From: Planctomycetaceae bacterium | Lineage (GTDB): Bacteria > Planctomycetota > Planctomycetia > Pirellulales > Pirellulaceae | Direction of reading: 5' to 3' | Assembly (NCBI GenBank): GCA_007124535.1 | Contig: SLEY01000649.1 | Location: 1-6,559, forward strand | Length of the DNA: 6,559 nt | Shown here: positions 1-6,100 of the stretch, one piece after another | Position numbering within the stretch: the first letter of the stretch is position 1 | Layout: the number at the start of each line of letters is the position of its first letter | Position numbers and translations under genes: made by a program | Notes under the pieces: generated by a model | Told to the model about the DNA's origin: nothing | The model's input: only the letters and a program-made list of their open reading frames with translations | The model's database searches: none

Positions 1-197
1 ACGACCACTTGAAACGATTCCACCTCGTTCCGCGCCGCGGCGATCTCGACCGTTTCCCGACCGAAGGGGGCCTCGTGCTGTCGAATGCGTTCCATGCTGT
101 GCAGGGCGGTCAGCTGCACAGCCGGCGGCTCGCTCCCGGCGGCGGGCGAGTTGGTCAGGGCCAGCCACAAACAACCAGCGATGATGTGCGGACGCAT
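1..197 (-). CDS. 5' part of a gene for an exported DUF4091/GH123-like protein (truncated by window edge)
   Basis: This minus-strand frame starts at ATG 197-195 and stays open for 65 codons to the left edge, so only the N-terminus is visible. A perfect AGGAGG sits 5 bases upstream and fixes the start. The product begins MRPHIIAGCLWLALTNSPAA, which looks like a Sec signal peptide: a short basic start, a hydrophobic stretch at residues 5-15, and small residues at 17-22 suitable for signal peptidase I. Residues 53-65 read AAARNEVESFQVV. From memory, an alanine-rich strand followed by N-E-x-E-S-F-Q is characteristic of the N-terminal beta domain of DUF4091/GH123-type proteins, which are often multiplied in planctomycetes. 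The likely location is therefore periplasmic or extracellular, possibly in glycan breakdown. The catalytic part lies outside the window, so the family call rests on one motif. The gene is transcribed away from the glycogen/trehalose genes and need not share their function. Confidence 0.6.
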   Translation of the reverse strand, partial: MRPHIIAGCLWLALTNSPAAGSEPPAVQLTALHSMERIRQHEAPFGRETVEIAAARNEVESFQVV

Positions 198-202
198 GCG
201 AT

Positions 203-208
203 CCTCCT
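203..208 (-). promoter_or_regulatory. Shine-Dalgarno of the minus-strand exported protein gene
   Basis: The minus strand reads AGGAGG here, followed by 5 bases (ATCGC) and then the ATG at 197. It is a full match to the anti-Shine-Dalgarno sequence at good spacing. It is the main reason for accepting this partial frame as a gene and for choosing this start. Confidence 0.8.
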
Positions 209-253
209 GTTCCGAGTCGGGGCCAGTGCGGAGACCTCTGCCGCCCCCTTGGG

Positions 254-274
254 TTCGCACCCGGGGGGGTACAG
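254..274 (+). repeat. G-rich direct repeat, copy 1 of 2
   Basis: This segment reads TTCG, CA, CCCGGGGGGGT, ACAG. A near-copy lies at 715-735. They share TTCG, the 11-base CCCGGGGGGGT and ACAG, and differ by one- or two-base changes between the blocks. A G7 run is part of the match, so some of the similarity is low complexity. Confidence 0.4.
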
Positions 275-283
275 CCAACCTGC

Positions 284-312
284 AGTATCTCCGCCGCCGA
301 TCCCCCCGTCAA
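284..312 (-). promoter_or_regulatory. Candidate sigma70-type promoter for the minus-strand gene
   Basis: On the minus strand, TTGACG (312-307, 5 of 6 consensus bases) is followed by a spacer of exactly 17 bases and then GATACT (289-284, 4 of 6). Transcription would start near 277 and give a leader of about 80 bases before the ATG at 197. Spacing and position fit well, but the motif is short and planctomycete promoters are poorly characterised, so this is a prediction. Confidence 0.45.
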
Positions 313-330
313 GCAGCACGGGAAATGGAA

Positions 331-357
331 CAAAGGGACCTCATGGAGGTTTTGTTG
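331..357 (+). other. Short perfect-loop hairpin, possible RNA structure
   Basis: CAAAGGGACCTC (331-342) can fold onto GAGGTTTTGTTG (346-357) around an ATG triloop. The first five pairs are Watson-Crick (ACCTC/GAGGT). Three G-U pairs, one A-G mismatch and three more Watson-Crick pairs follow. The wobble pairs work only if the plus strand is transcribed, and no plus-strand transcript is evident here. It may be chance. Confidence 0.3.
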
Positions 358-394
358 GGTACCGTGATTGGGTCTTGAATTGGGGGAGGGAAAC

Positions 395-412
395 CACAGA
401 GAGCACCGAGGG
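395..412 (+). repeat. Degenerate 9-base tandem repeat of CACAGAGAG type
   Basis: CACAGAGAG (395-403) is followed directly by CACCGAGGG (404-412), 7 of 9 identical. From memory, short purine-rich strings such as ACCACAGAGAGCACAGAGGG recur between genes in planctomycetes, verrucomicrobia and related groups. Here it adjoins the palindrome at 422-481. No function is known to me. Confidence 0.4.
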
Positions 413-421
413 CGAAATAAT

Positions 422-481
422 CGGTTCTTAGTTCGCGGTTCTTACAGGGGATATGAACTACGAACCAGGCACCACGAACCG
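422..481. repeat. Imperfect 60-base palindrome built of GGTTC/GAACC units
   Basis: The arms are in register around a centre at about 451/452. CGGTTC (422-427) pairs with GAACCG (476-481), and GGTTC (437-441) pairs with GAACC (462-466). Isolated pairs lie between these blocks and TA pairs follow inside. Copies of GTTC lie on the left arm and of GAAC on the right, so it may also be read as opposed short repeats. It resembles dispersed intergenic repeats of planctomycete genomes, from memory. It could act as a bidirectional RNA hairpin, but no T-run supports a terminator. Confidence 0.45.
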
Positions 482-565
482 ATTCCACTTCTTTCCAGTG
501 GATGGTTACCTCGCCATGGGCATTCCTGCTTGACGTTCCCATGATTGATCCGCGTCGAGGGATTC

Positions 566-594
566 GTGATCGAGGGGACGTTCTTGTCGATCAC
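566..594. repeat. Perfect 8-base inverted repeat with 13-base spacer
   Basis: GTGATCGA (566-573) is exactly complementary in reverse to TCGATCAC (587-594). The arms are about two helical turns apart, so this could be an operator for a dimeric regulator or an RNA stem. It lies about 240 bases upstream of the predicted glgX promoter, which is far for a classical operator. It shares bases 589-593 with the alternative stem described at 589-641. Confidence 0.4.
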
Positions 595-641
595 CACCCG
601 TCCGTCGGGCGGAAATGCCCAACCTGCGGACCAATTTGATC
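589..641 (+). ncRNA. Possible nested stem structure (speculative structured RNA)
   Basis: Three stems nest in order: GATCA (589-593) with TGATC (637-641), GTCCG (600-604) with CGGAC (627-631), and GGGC (607-610) with GCCC (617-620) around a GGAAAT loop. That makes 14 Watson-Crick pairs with internal loops of 6/5 and 2/6 bases. I match it to no known RNA family. The outer stem competes with the 566-594 inverted repeat. Without a promoter or covariation this is only a candidate. Confidence 0.2.
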
Positions 642-714
642 CGCTTCCTTCGAGCTGGTTGCAATCCCCAGAACACATGGGTTATGTAACGTCAATGGTG
701 ATTTGCGGCGCTCG

Positions 715-735
715 TTCGTCCCGGGGGGGTCACAG
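715..735 (+). repeat. G-rich direct repeat, copy 2 of 2
   Basis: This reads TTCG, T, CCCGGGGGGGT, C, ACAG and is the partner of 254-274. The two copies lie about 460 bases apart in the same orientation and enclose most of the repeat-bearing part of the intergenic region. They could be the footprint of an old insertion or simply shared low-complexity sequence. Confidence 0.4.
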
Positions 736-743
736 GATTCCGT

Positions 744-757
744 CTACCGAGTGGTAG
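744..757 (+). repeat. Small inverted repeat CTACC/GGTAG
   Basis: CTACC (744-748), loop GAGT and GGTAG (753-757) form a 5-pair stem with a tetraloop. No T-run follows, so it is not a terminator. It lies upstream of the predicted glgX promoter, and I see no clear role. Confidence 0.25.
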
Positions 758-826
758 TTCATCCCCACTGGGAGAGTGCGAGCGAAAAAACTGGACGTGG
801 GCACCTCACGCCACGGCCACCTGCGA

Positions 827-835
827 TGGTACAAT
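827..835 (+). promoter_or_regulatory. Candidate extended -10 promoter for the glgX operon
   Basis: TGGTACAAT matches an extended -10 element: TG, one base, then TACAAT with 5 of 6 consensus bases. No good -35 box lies 16-18 bases upstream, which extended -10 promoters can tolerate. Transcription would begin near 842 and give a leader of about 80 bases that includes the tandem 17-mer and the hairpin before the glgX start. Confidence 0.35.
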
Positions 836-852
836 GGTATGGATTTTGCTCG

Positions 853-886
853 TTGACCCGTAGCGGCAGTTGCCCCGTAGCGGCAG
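853..886 (+). repeat. Tandem duplication of a 17-base unit in the glgX leader
   Basis: TTGACCCGTAGCGGCAG (853-869) is followed without a gap by TTGCCCCGTAGCGGCAG (870-886), 16 of 17 identical. From memory, CGTAGCGG-type strings belong to repeats scattered through planctomycete intergenic DNA. Its position between the predicted transcription start and the ribosome site means it lies in the mRNA leader. It could serve as a paired regulator site or be a recent slippage duplication. Confidence 0.6.
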
Positions 887-907
887 CGGGCAGAGGCAAG
901 TTTTTTT
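871..907 (+). terminator. Terminator-like hairpin and T7 run in the glgX leader (possible attenuator)
   Basis: TGCCC (871-875) can pair with GGGCA (888-892), or TTGCC (870-874) with GGCAA (895-899). Seven T residues follow at 901-907. GGCA (865-868) could instead pair with TGCC (871-874), although its two-base loop is strained. The stem is only 5 pairs, weak for an intrinsic terminator, and it sits just before the glgX Shine-Dalgarno. It may attenuate the operon or end read-through from upstream, and chance is possible. Confidence 0.3.
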
Positions 908-913
908 CGAACG

Positions 914-918
914 AAGGA
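914..918 (+). promoter_or_regulatory. Shine-Dalgarno that fixes the glgX start
   Basis: AAGGA lies 5 bases before ATG 924. The frame is open further upstream to a TTG at 870, but that codon lies inside the tandem 17-mer, has no ribosome site, and would add 18 residues with no counterpart in the family. This supports the ATG. Confidence 0.75.
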
Positions 919-923
919 CTGAA

Positions 924-3083
924 ATGCGCGTATGGCCTGGAAAACCCTATCCCCTTGGTGCCACCCTGGACGGGGGGGGCGTCAATTTTTCGCTTTTTTC
1001 AGAAAATGCCAGCAAAGTGGAGCTTTGCTTGTTCGATTCTCCGGACGCGAAAACCGAAACGCACCGAATCGAACTGAAGGAACAGACGGATCTCGCCTGG
1101 CACGTCTACTTGCCGGACGTGTACGTCGGCCAGTTGTACGGATATCGTGTGCATGGCGCCTATGACCCCGAAAACGGTCACCGGTTCAACCCGCACAAGG
1201 TCCTGTTGGATCCCTATGCCAAGGCGATCGGCCGGGACTTGACGTGGTGTGACGAGATGTTTGCTTATCAAGTGGGCGATTCGGCGGCCGACCTGTCGTT
1301 TGACACACGCGACAATGCGGCTTGGGCCCCCCTGGCTGCCGTAGTGGATTCGGCCTTTACCTGGGGGGATGATCGTCCGCCCGAAACGCCCCGTCACCGT
1401 TCGGTGATTTACGAAATGCACGTCAAGGGCTTCACCCAGCAGCACCCGGGCGTGCCGGAGGAATTGCGCGGTACGTATCTGGGGTTGGCCAGTGACGCGG
1501 CCATTTCGCATCTGAAGGCACTGGGAGTCACGGCGGTGGAACTGATGCCCGTCCATCACCGGGTGGACGACCGGCATCTGGTCGAACGAGGGCTGAACAA
1601 CTATTGGGGTTACAACACGCTGGGCTTCTTTGCTCCGGACACGCGCTACGCGTCGTCCGGGGGCGTCGCCGAGTCCGTGCGCGATTTCAAGCGCATGGTG
1701 CATGCCCTGCATGCGGCGGGTATCGAGGTGATCCTGGATGTGGTCTACAACCACACGGCCGAGGGGAACCACTTGGGACCTACGCTCTCCCTGCGCGGGA
1801 TCGACAATGTGTCCTACTACCGGCTGATGGGGGACGAACTGCGGTATTACATGGACTATACGGGCTGTGGGAACACCCTGAACATGTGCCATCCGCGTGT
1901 GCTGCAGCTGATCATGGACAGCTTACGGTACTGGGTTCAGGAGATGCATGTGGACGGTTTCCGGTTTGATTTGGCCAGTGCTTTGGCCCGGGAGTTGCAC
2001 GAGGTGGACAAACTGGGAGCCTTTTTTGACATCATTCACCAGGATCCCGTGCTCTCGCAGGTCAGTTTGATTGCGGAGCCTTGGGATTTAGGGGAGGGCG
2101 GTTACCAGGTGGGCAATTTTCCGGTGGGCTGGAACGAATGGAACGGCAAGTACCGGGATTCCGTGCGGCGGTTTTGGCGGGGGGATGCGGGGGTGGTTTC
2201 CGAGTTTGCGACCCGGCTGAGCGGCAGCAGCGACTTGTACGAGCACGATGGTCGGCGTCCGTCGGCCAGCATCAATTTCGTGACCGCTCACGACGGTTTC
2301 ACCTTGCAGGATCTGGTCTCGTACAACGACAAGCATAACGAGGCGAATGGCGAGGAGAATCACGACGGCGAGTCGCACAATTTGAGTTGGAACTGTGGCG
2401 AGGAGGGCCCGAGTGCGGATCCGCAGGTGGTCCACCTGCGGGAACAGCAGAAGCGCAACTTCATGGCCACGTTGCTGTTATCCCAGGGGGTGCCCATGAT
2501 TCGGAGCGGCGACGAATTGAGCCACACCCAGCAGGGCAACAACAATGCCTACTGCCAGGACAACGAGATCAGTTGGCTGAACTGGGAGTTGGACGATTCG
2601 CAGCGTGAATTTTTGGAGTTTGTGCGGCATTTGATTCGTTGGAAGCGGGAGCAACCGGCTTTGCATCGCCCGCGTTTTTTTCAAGGGCGTCCGATCCGGG
2701 GGACGGACATCAAGGACATCCAGTGGTTGGAGCCGTCGGGGCGGGAGATGACGGACGAGGCCTGGCATTCGGACGAGGTCCGCAGTCTGGGCGTCTTGTT
2801 GGCGGGCGACCGCATTGGCGAATCGGACGAATTCGGCGAGCCGATGTACGGCGACACGTTGCTGATTTTGCTGAACGCCCACCACGAGCCGGTAGAATTC
2901 ACGTTACCGGGTTTGGGCGCGGAGGAATGTTGGCAACTGGTATTCAACACGGCGGGTGGACCGGCGTTTGCCGGAGAGTCAGGCGAACGGCCGGAGACTT
3001 GCCATTCGGACAAGGTGTTTCGTTTGGACGGCCGGGCGACGGCGCTGTTGCGGCTGGGTCCCGACGAATCGGCGAAGAACTGA
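924..3083 (+). CDS. glgX: Glycogen debranching enzyme GlgX (GH13_11, isoamylase type)
   Basis: A cytoplasmic enzyme of 719 residues with no signal peptide; it hydrolyses alpha-1,6 branches of glycogen limit dextrin and releases linear malto-oligosaccharides. Residues about 8-95 form a CBM48-like N-domain (PYPLGATLDGGGVNFSLF, then YGYRVHGAYDPENGHRFNP). The GH13 barrel spans about 150-580 with all four conserved regions: DVVYNH at 272-277, GFRFD with nucleophile Asp349, AEPWD with acid/base Glu385, and HD with stabilising Asp457. GNNNAYCQDNEISWLNW (538-554) and the C-terminal GREMTDEAWH and NAHHEPVEFTLP blocks are typical of GlgX rather than of branching enzyme or pullulanase. The length is normal and no key residue is missing. 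It begins the operon, 30 bases ahead of treS. A G8 run at codons 17-19 is a possible slippage site. The alternative names TreX or isoamylase describe the same subfamily. Confidence 0.95.
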   Translation: MRVWPGKPYPLGATLDGGGVNFSLFSENASKVELCLFDSPDAKTETHRIELKEQTDLAWHVYLPDVYVGQLYGYRVHGAYDPENGHRFNPHKVLLDPYAKAIGRDLTWCDEMFAYQVGDSAADLSFDTRDNAAWAPLAAVVDSAFTWGDDRPPETPRHRSVIYEMHVKGFTQQHPGVPEELRGTYLGLASDAAISHLKALGVTAVELMPVHHRVDDRHLVERGLNNYWGYNTLGFFAPDTRYASSGGVAESVRDFKRMVHALHAAGIEVILDVVYNHTAEGNHLGPTLSLRGIDNVSYYRLMGDELRYYMDYTGCGNTLNMCHPRVLQLIMDSLRYWVQEMHVDGFRFDLASALARELHEVDKLGAFFDIIHQDPVLSQVSLIAEPWDLGEGGYQVGNFPVGWNEWNGKYRDSVRRFWRGDAGVVSEFATRLSGSSDLYEHDGRRPSASINFVTAHDGFTLQDLVSYNDKHNEANGEENHDGESHNLSWNCGEEGPSADPQVVHLREQQKRNFMATLLLSQGVPMIRSGDELSHTQQGNNNAYCQDNEISWLNWELDDSQREFLEFVRHLIRWKREQPALHRPRFFQGRPIRGTDIKDIQWLEPSGREMTDEAWHSDEVRSLGVLLAGDRIGESDEFGEPMYGDTLLILLNAHHEPVEFTLPGLGAEECWQLVFNTAGGPAFAGESGERPETCHSDKVFRLDGRATALLRLGPDESAKN

Positions 3084-3096
3084 GACCCACGAAACG

Positions 3097-3103
3097 AGAG
3101 GAG
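3097..3103 (+). promoter_or_regulatory. Shine-Dalgarno of the treS fusion gene
   Basis: AGAGGAG lies in the 30-base gap after the glgX stop, 10 bases before the GTG at 3114. The spacing is slightly long. It supports GTG as the start, since the protein then opens with LWYKDAVVYQ at residue 6, as expected for TreS. Confidence 0.65.
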
Positions 3104-3113
3104 TCGAGCAACC

Positions 3114-6100
3114 GTGAGTGCTTCCGGGCTGTGGTACAAGGACGCCGTGGTTTACCAGGTGCATGTACGTGCTTTTTTCGATGCCAACGGGGACGGCATG
3201 GGCGACTTTCGCGGCCTGACGCAGAAACTGGATTATCTCCAGGAACTGGGGGTGACCGCGATCTGGCTGTTGCCCTTCTATCCGTCGCCGTTGAAAGACG
3301 ACGGGTACGACATTGCGTCGTACGAGGACGTGCACAAGAACTACGGGACGTTGAACGATTTGAAAGCGTTCCTCCGCGAGGCGCACCGCCGGGGTTTGCG
3401 GGTGATCACCGAATTGGTGTTGAACCACACGTCCGACCAGCATCCCTGGTTCCAGCGTGCCCGTCGGGCCCCGGCCGGCAGTTCGCACCGCGACTTTTAT
3501 GTCTGGAGCGACACTTCGGAGAAATACCGCCAGGCGCGGGTGATCTTCCAGGACTACGAAACGTCCAATTGGACTTGGGACCCGGTGGCCCGCGCCTACT
3601 ACTGGCACCGCTTCTTCCACCACCAGCCGGACTTGAATTACGACCATCCCGAGGTGCGGCATGCGATCATGCGGGTGGTGGACCATTGGATGGCGATGGG
3701 AGTGGACGGGATGCGGCTGGACGGCGTGCCGTATTTGTACGAGCGGGAGGGAACCACTTGCGAGAACTTGCCGGAGACGCATGCGTTTCTGAAGGAACTG
3801 CGGGCCCATGTCGATTCCAAATTCAACGACCGGATGTTCCTGGCCGAAGCGAACCAGTGGCCGGAGGATGCGGCGGCCTATTTCGGCGAGGGGGATGAAT
3901 GCCATACGGCGTTCCATTTCCCGCTCATGCCCCGGATGTACATGGCGGTGCAGATGGAAGACCGGTTTCCGATCATCGACATTCTGGAGCAGACGCCGGA
4001 GATTCCGGAGAATTGCCAGTGGATGCTGTTCTTGCGGAACCACGACGAATTGACGTTGGAGATGGTGACCGAGCAGGAGCGGGATTTCATGTACCGTTTT
4101 TACGCCCGGGATCCTCAGGCCCGCATCAATCTGGGCATTCGCCGGCGGCTGGCTCCGCTGATGCAGAACGACCGCCGCAAGATCGAGTTATTGAACGGCC
4201 TGCTGCTGTCCCTGCCGGGTTCGCCGGTGATCTACTATGGCGACGAGATCGGGATGGGGGACAACATCTACATGGGCGACCGGAACGGGGTCCGCACGCC
4301 GATGCAGTGGAGTGCGGACCGCAATGCGGGTTTCTCCCGCGCGAATCCCCAGCAGCTGTACCTGCCCCCGATCTTCGATTACGAGTATCACTACGAGACG
4401 GTGAATGTGGAGACGCAGAGTTGGAACCCGAATTCGCTGCTGTCCTGGATGAAACGGTTGATTCGGCTGAGGCAGCAGTTCTCGCCCTTGACGGACGGCT
4501 CGCTGGAGTTCCTGCGCCCGGCGAATCCCAAGGTGCTGGCTTTCTTGCGGACCAGCGGCGAGGAGCATGTGCTGGTGGTGGCGAACCTGTCCCGCTTTGC
4601 TCAGTTCGTCGAACTGGATCTGCGCCGGTTCAACGGCCGCATGCCGGTGGAGTTGTTCGGTCAGATCGATTTCCCCTGGATCGGCGAACTGCCCTACCTC
4701 CTGACCCTGACTCCCTACGCCTTCATGTGGTTCGCGATCCAGACGCCCCGGGAGGATGCCGAACAGGAAGGCGAACCGGTCCACCGGATCGGCGCCGAAC
4801 GCCATTTGCCTTCGCTGAACACGTCTGGCAGTTGGCAGAGTGTATTCGAGGGTGACAGTTTGCCGCACCTGGAACGGATCCTGCCCGAGTTCCTGGCGGA
4901 GTGTTCCTGGTTTTGCGAGCCGTTGCGGAAGATCCGGACGGCTTCCGTGTTAGACGTGCTGGTGCCGCGATCGTCAGGGGAGGATCCCGAGATGGCCCTG
5001 TTCATGGTGGAAGTGCACTTCATCGACGCCCGGCGGCAGGTGTATTCGCTGCCGGTGAAGTACAGCAGCCAGGGCGAGATCCCCTGGGCCGAATCGCTGG
5101 CGGCCGATGCGATCTTGGCTCGTTTGGTGGTCGAGCAGGACGGTTTGCACCAGAGCGGTCTTTTACATGACGCTTGGGGGGACGAGGGTTTTGCCGCTTT
5201 GCTGCTGGACGTGGTCAGCGGCCAGCAAGTGCTGCAGGGACGTCATGGCGAGGTGGTGGGCCGGCCGACTCGCACGTTCCGCCGCCTGCAGGGCGACTCG
5301 GAACCGCTGGAAATCACCACCTTCCGCGAATCGCACCGCAACAGCGGGCTGGCTTACGATCAACGGTTCTTCCTCAAACTGTATCGGCGTTTGGAGGAAG
5401 GGGTCCATCCGGAGATCGCCGCCGGGACCTACCTGTCCGAAACGCTGGCCTTTCCCCACGTGGCGCCCGTGGCGGGCGTACTGGAATACCATCAGGAGGC
5501 CAGCGAGCCGTTCGCGGTGGGGATCCTGCAGGGCTACCACCCGCATGAGCAGACCGCTTGGGAATTGACTCGCGACCGTTTGGAGAATTACTTGGACGCG
5601 GCCTTCAGCGATTCGTCGCTGGCCGGGGCCAGTGACGAAGCGTTGCCCGGGGCGCTGTTGACGTTGAGCGAGGCGGAGGCGCCGGCGCTGGCGCGGCGGT
5701 TGTTCGGGCCGTACCTGCAGACCATTGAACTGCTCGGGCGGCGGACGGCCGAGCTGCACCATGCCTTGTCGCATCCCTCGGAGGATACGGCCTTTGAAGC
5801 CGAGCCGTTTTCGCGGCTCCACCAGCGTTCGATCTACCAGTCGTTCCGCAACAGTTGGGGCCGCAGCCTGGGCCTGCTGGAACGGAGCACCGACCTGCCC
5901 GAGGAAGTGCGCGAATTGGCCGATCAGCTGCTGTCCCGCCGCGGGGAGTTGTTCGCCCGGGTGCGCAACGTGCTGGACGAACCGATCACGGGCCTCCGCA
6001 TCCGCTGCCACGGAACCTATCGTCTGGAGGAAGTGCTCTTTACGGGCGAAGACTTTGTGATCATCGACTTCGAGGGCCAGCCGGATCAGTCGATCGGCGA

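Larger units (their letters stand above)
198..923. other. Divergent intergenic region with no supported gene
   Basis: About 725 bases separate the minus-strand gene from glgX. Open frames within it (for example 442-678 minus and 545-757 plus) lack a convincing ribosome site and encode peptides resembling no family I know, so I reject them. What is present: a promoter for each side, a hairpin at 331-357, a CACAGAGAG-type repeat at 395-412, an imperfect GGTTC/GAACC palindrome at 422-481, dyads and a possible nested RNA structure at 566-641, two near-identical 21-base G-rich segments at 254-274 and 715-735, and a tandem 17-mer with a terminator-like hairpin at 853-907. I recognise no tRNA, known riboswitch, insertion sequence or CRISPR array. 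The length and repeat content suggest non-coding DNA that has accumulated dispersed repeats. Confidence 0.7.

Noticed and set aside
168..197. Lipobox-like IAGC at residues 6-9 of the minus-strand protein
   Set aside because: The hydrophobic stretch before Cys9 would be only about three residues, too short for a lipoprotein signal; the hydrophobic core continues past the cysteine, favouring signal peptidase I cleavage.
9..431. Plus-strand frame of 140 codons at the left edge
   Set aside because: It runs antisense to the exported-protein gene, which has a better ribosome site, promoter and signal peptide; the predicted peptide is low complexity.
442..678. Minus-strand frame of 78 codons in the intergenic region
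   Set aside because: There is no convincing ribosome site or recognisable motif, and it crosses the palindrome and stem structures, so it is more likely non-coding.
659..687. TTGCAA with 17-base spacing to TTATGT as a promoter
   Set aside because: The -10 half matches only 2 of 6 consensus bases; the extended -10 at 827-835 is better placed.
870..923. Upstream TTG start giving glgX 18 extra residues
   Set aside because: The codon lies within the tandem 17-mer and has no ribosome site; ATG 924 has AAGGA at 5 bases and gives the family's normal N-terminus.
3411..3431. TELVLNH in TreS region I, with Glu where most GH13 enzymes have Asp
   Set aside because: From memory, many TreS proteins of the fused type carry ELVxNHTSDQHPWFQ, so it is normal variation in this family and not a lost residue.
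2639..3898. Plus-strand frame of 419 codons overlapping glgX and treS
   Set aside because: It is an out-of-frame shadow of two well-supported genes, with Gly/Arg-rich composition and no homology I can recognise.
2979..4043. Open minus-strand frame of 354 codons across the glgX-treS junction
   Set aside because: It is antisense to the conserved 3' end of glgX and the TreS catalytic domain, has low-complexity His/Arg/Val-rich content and no recognisable domain.
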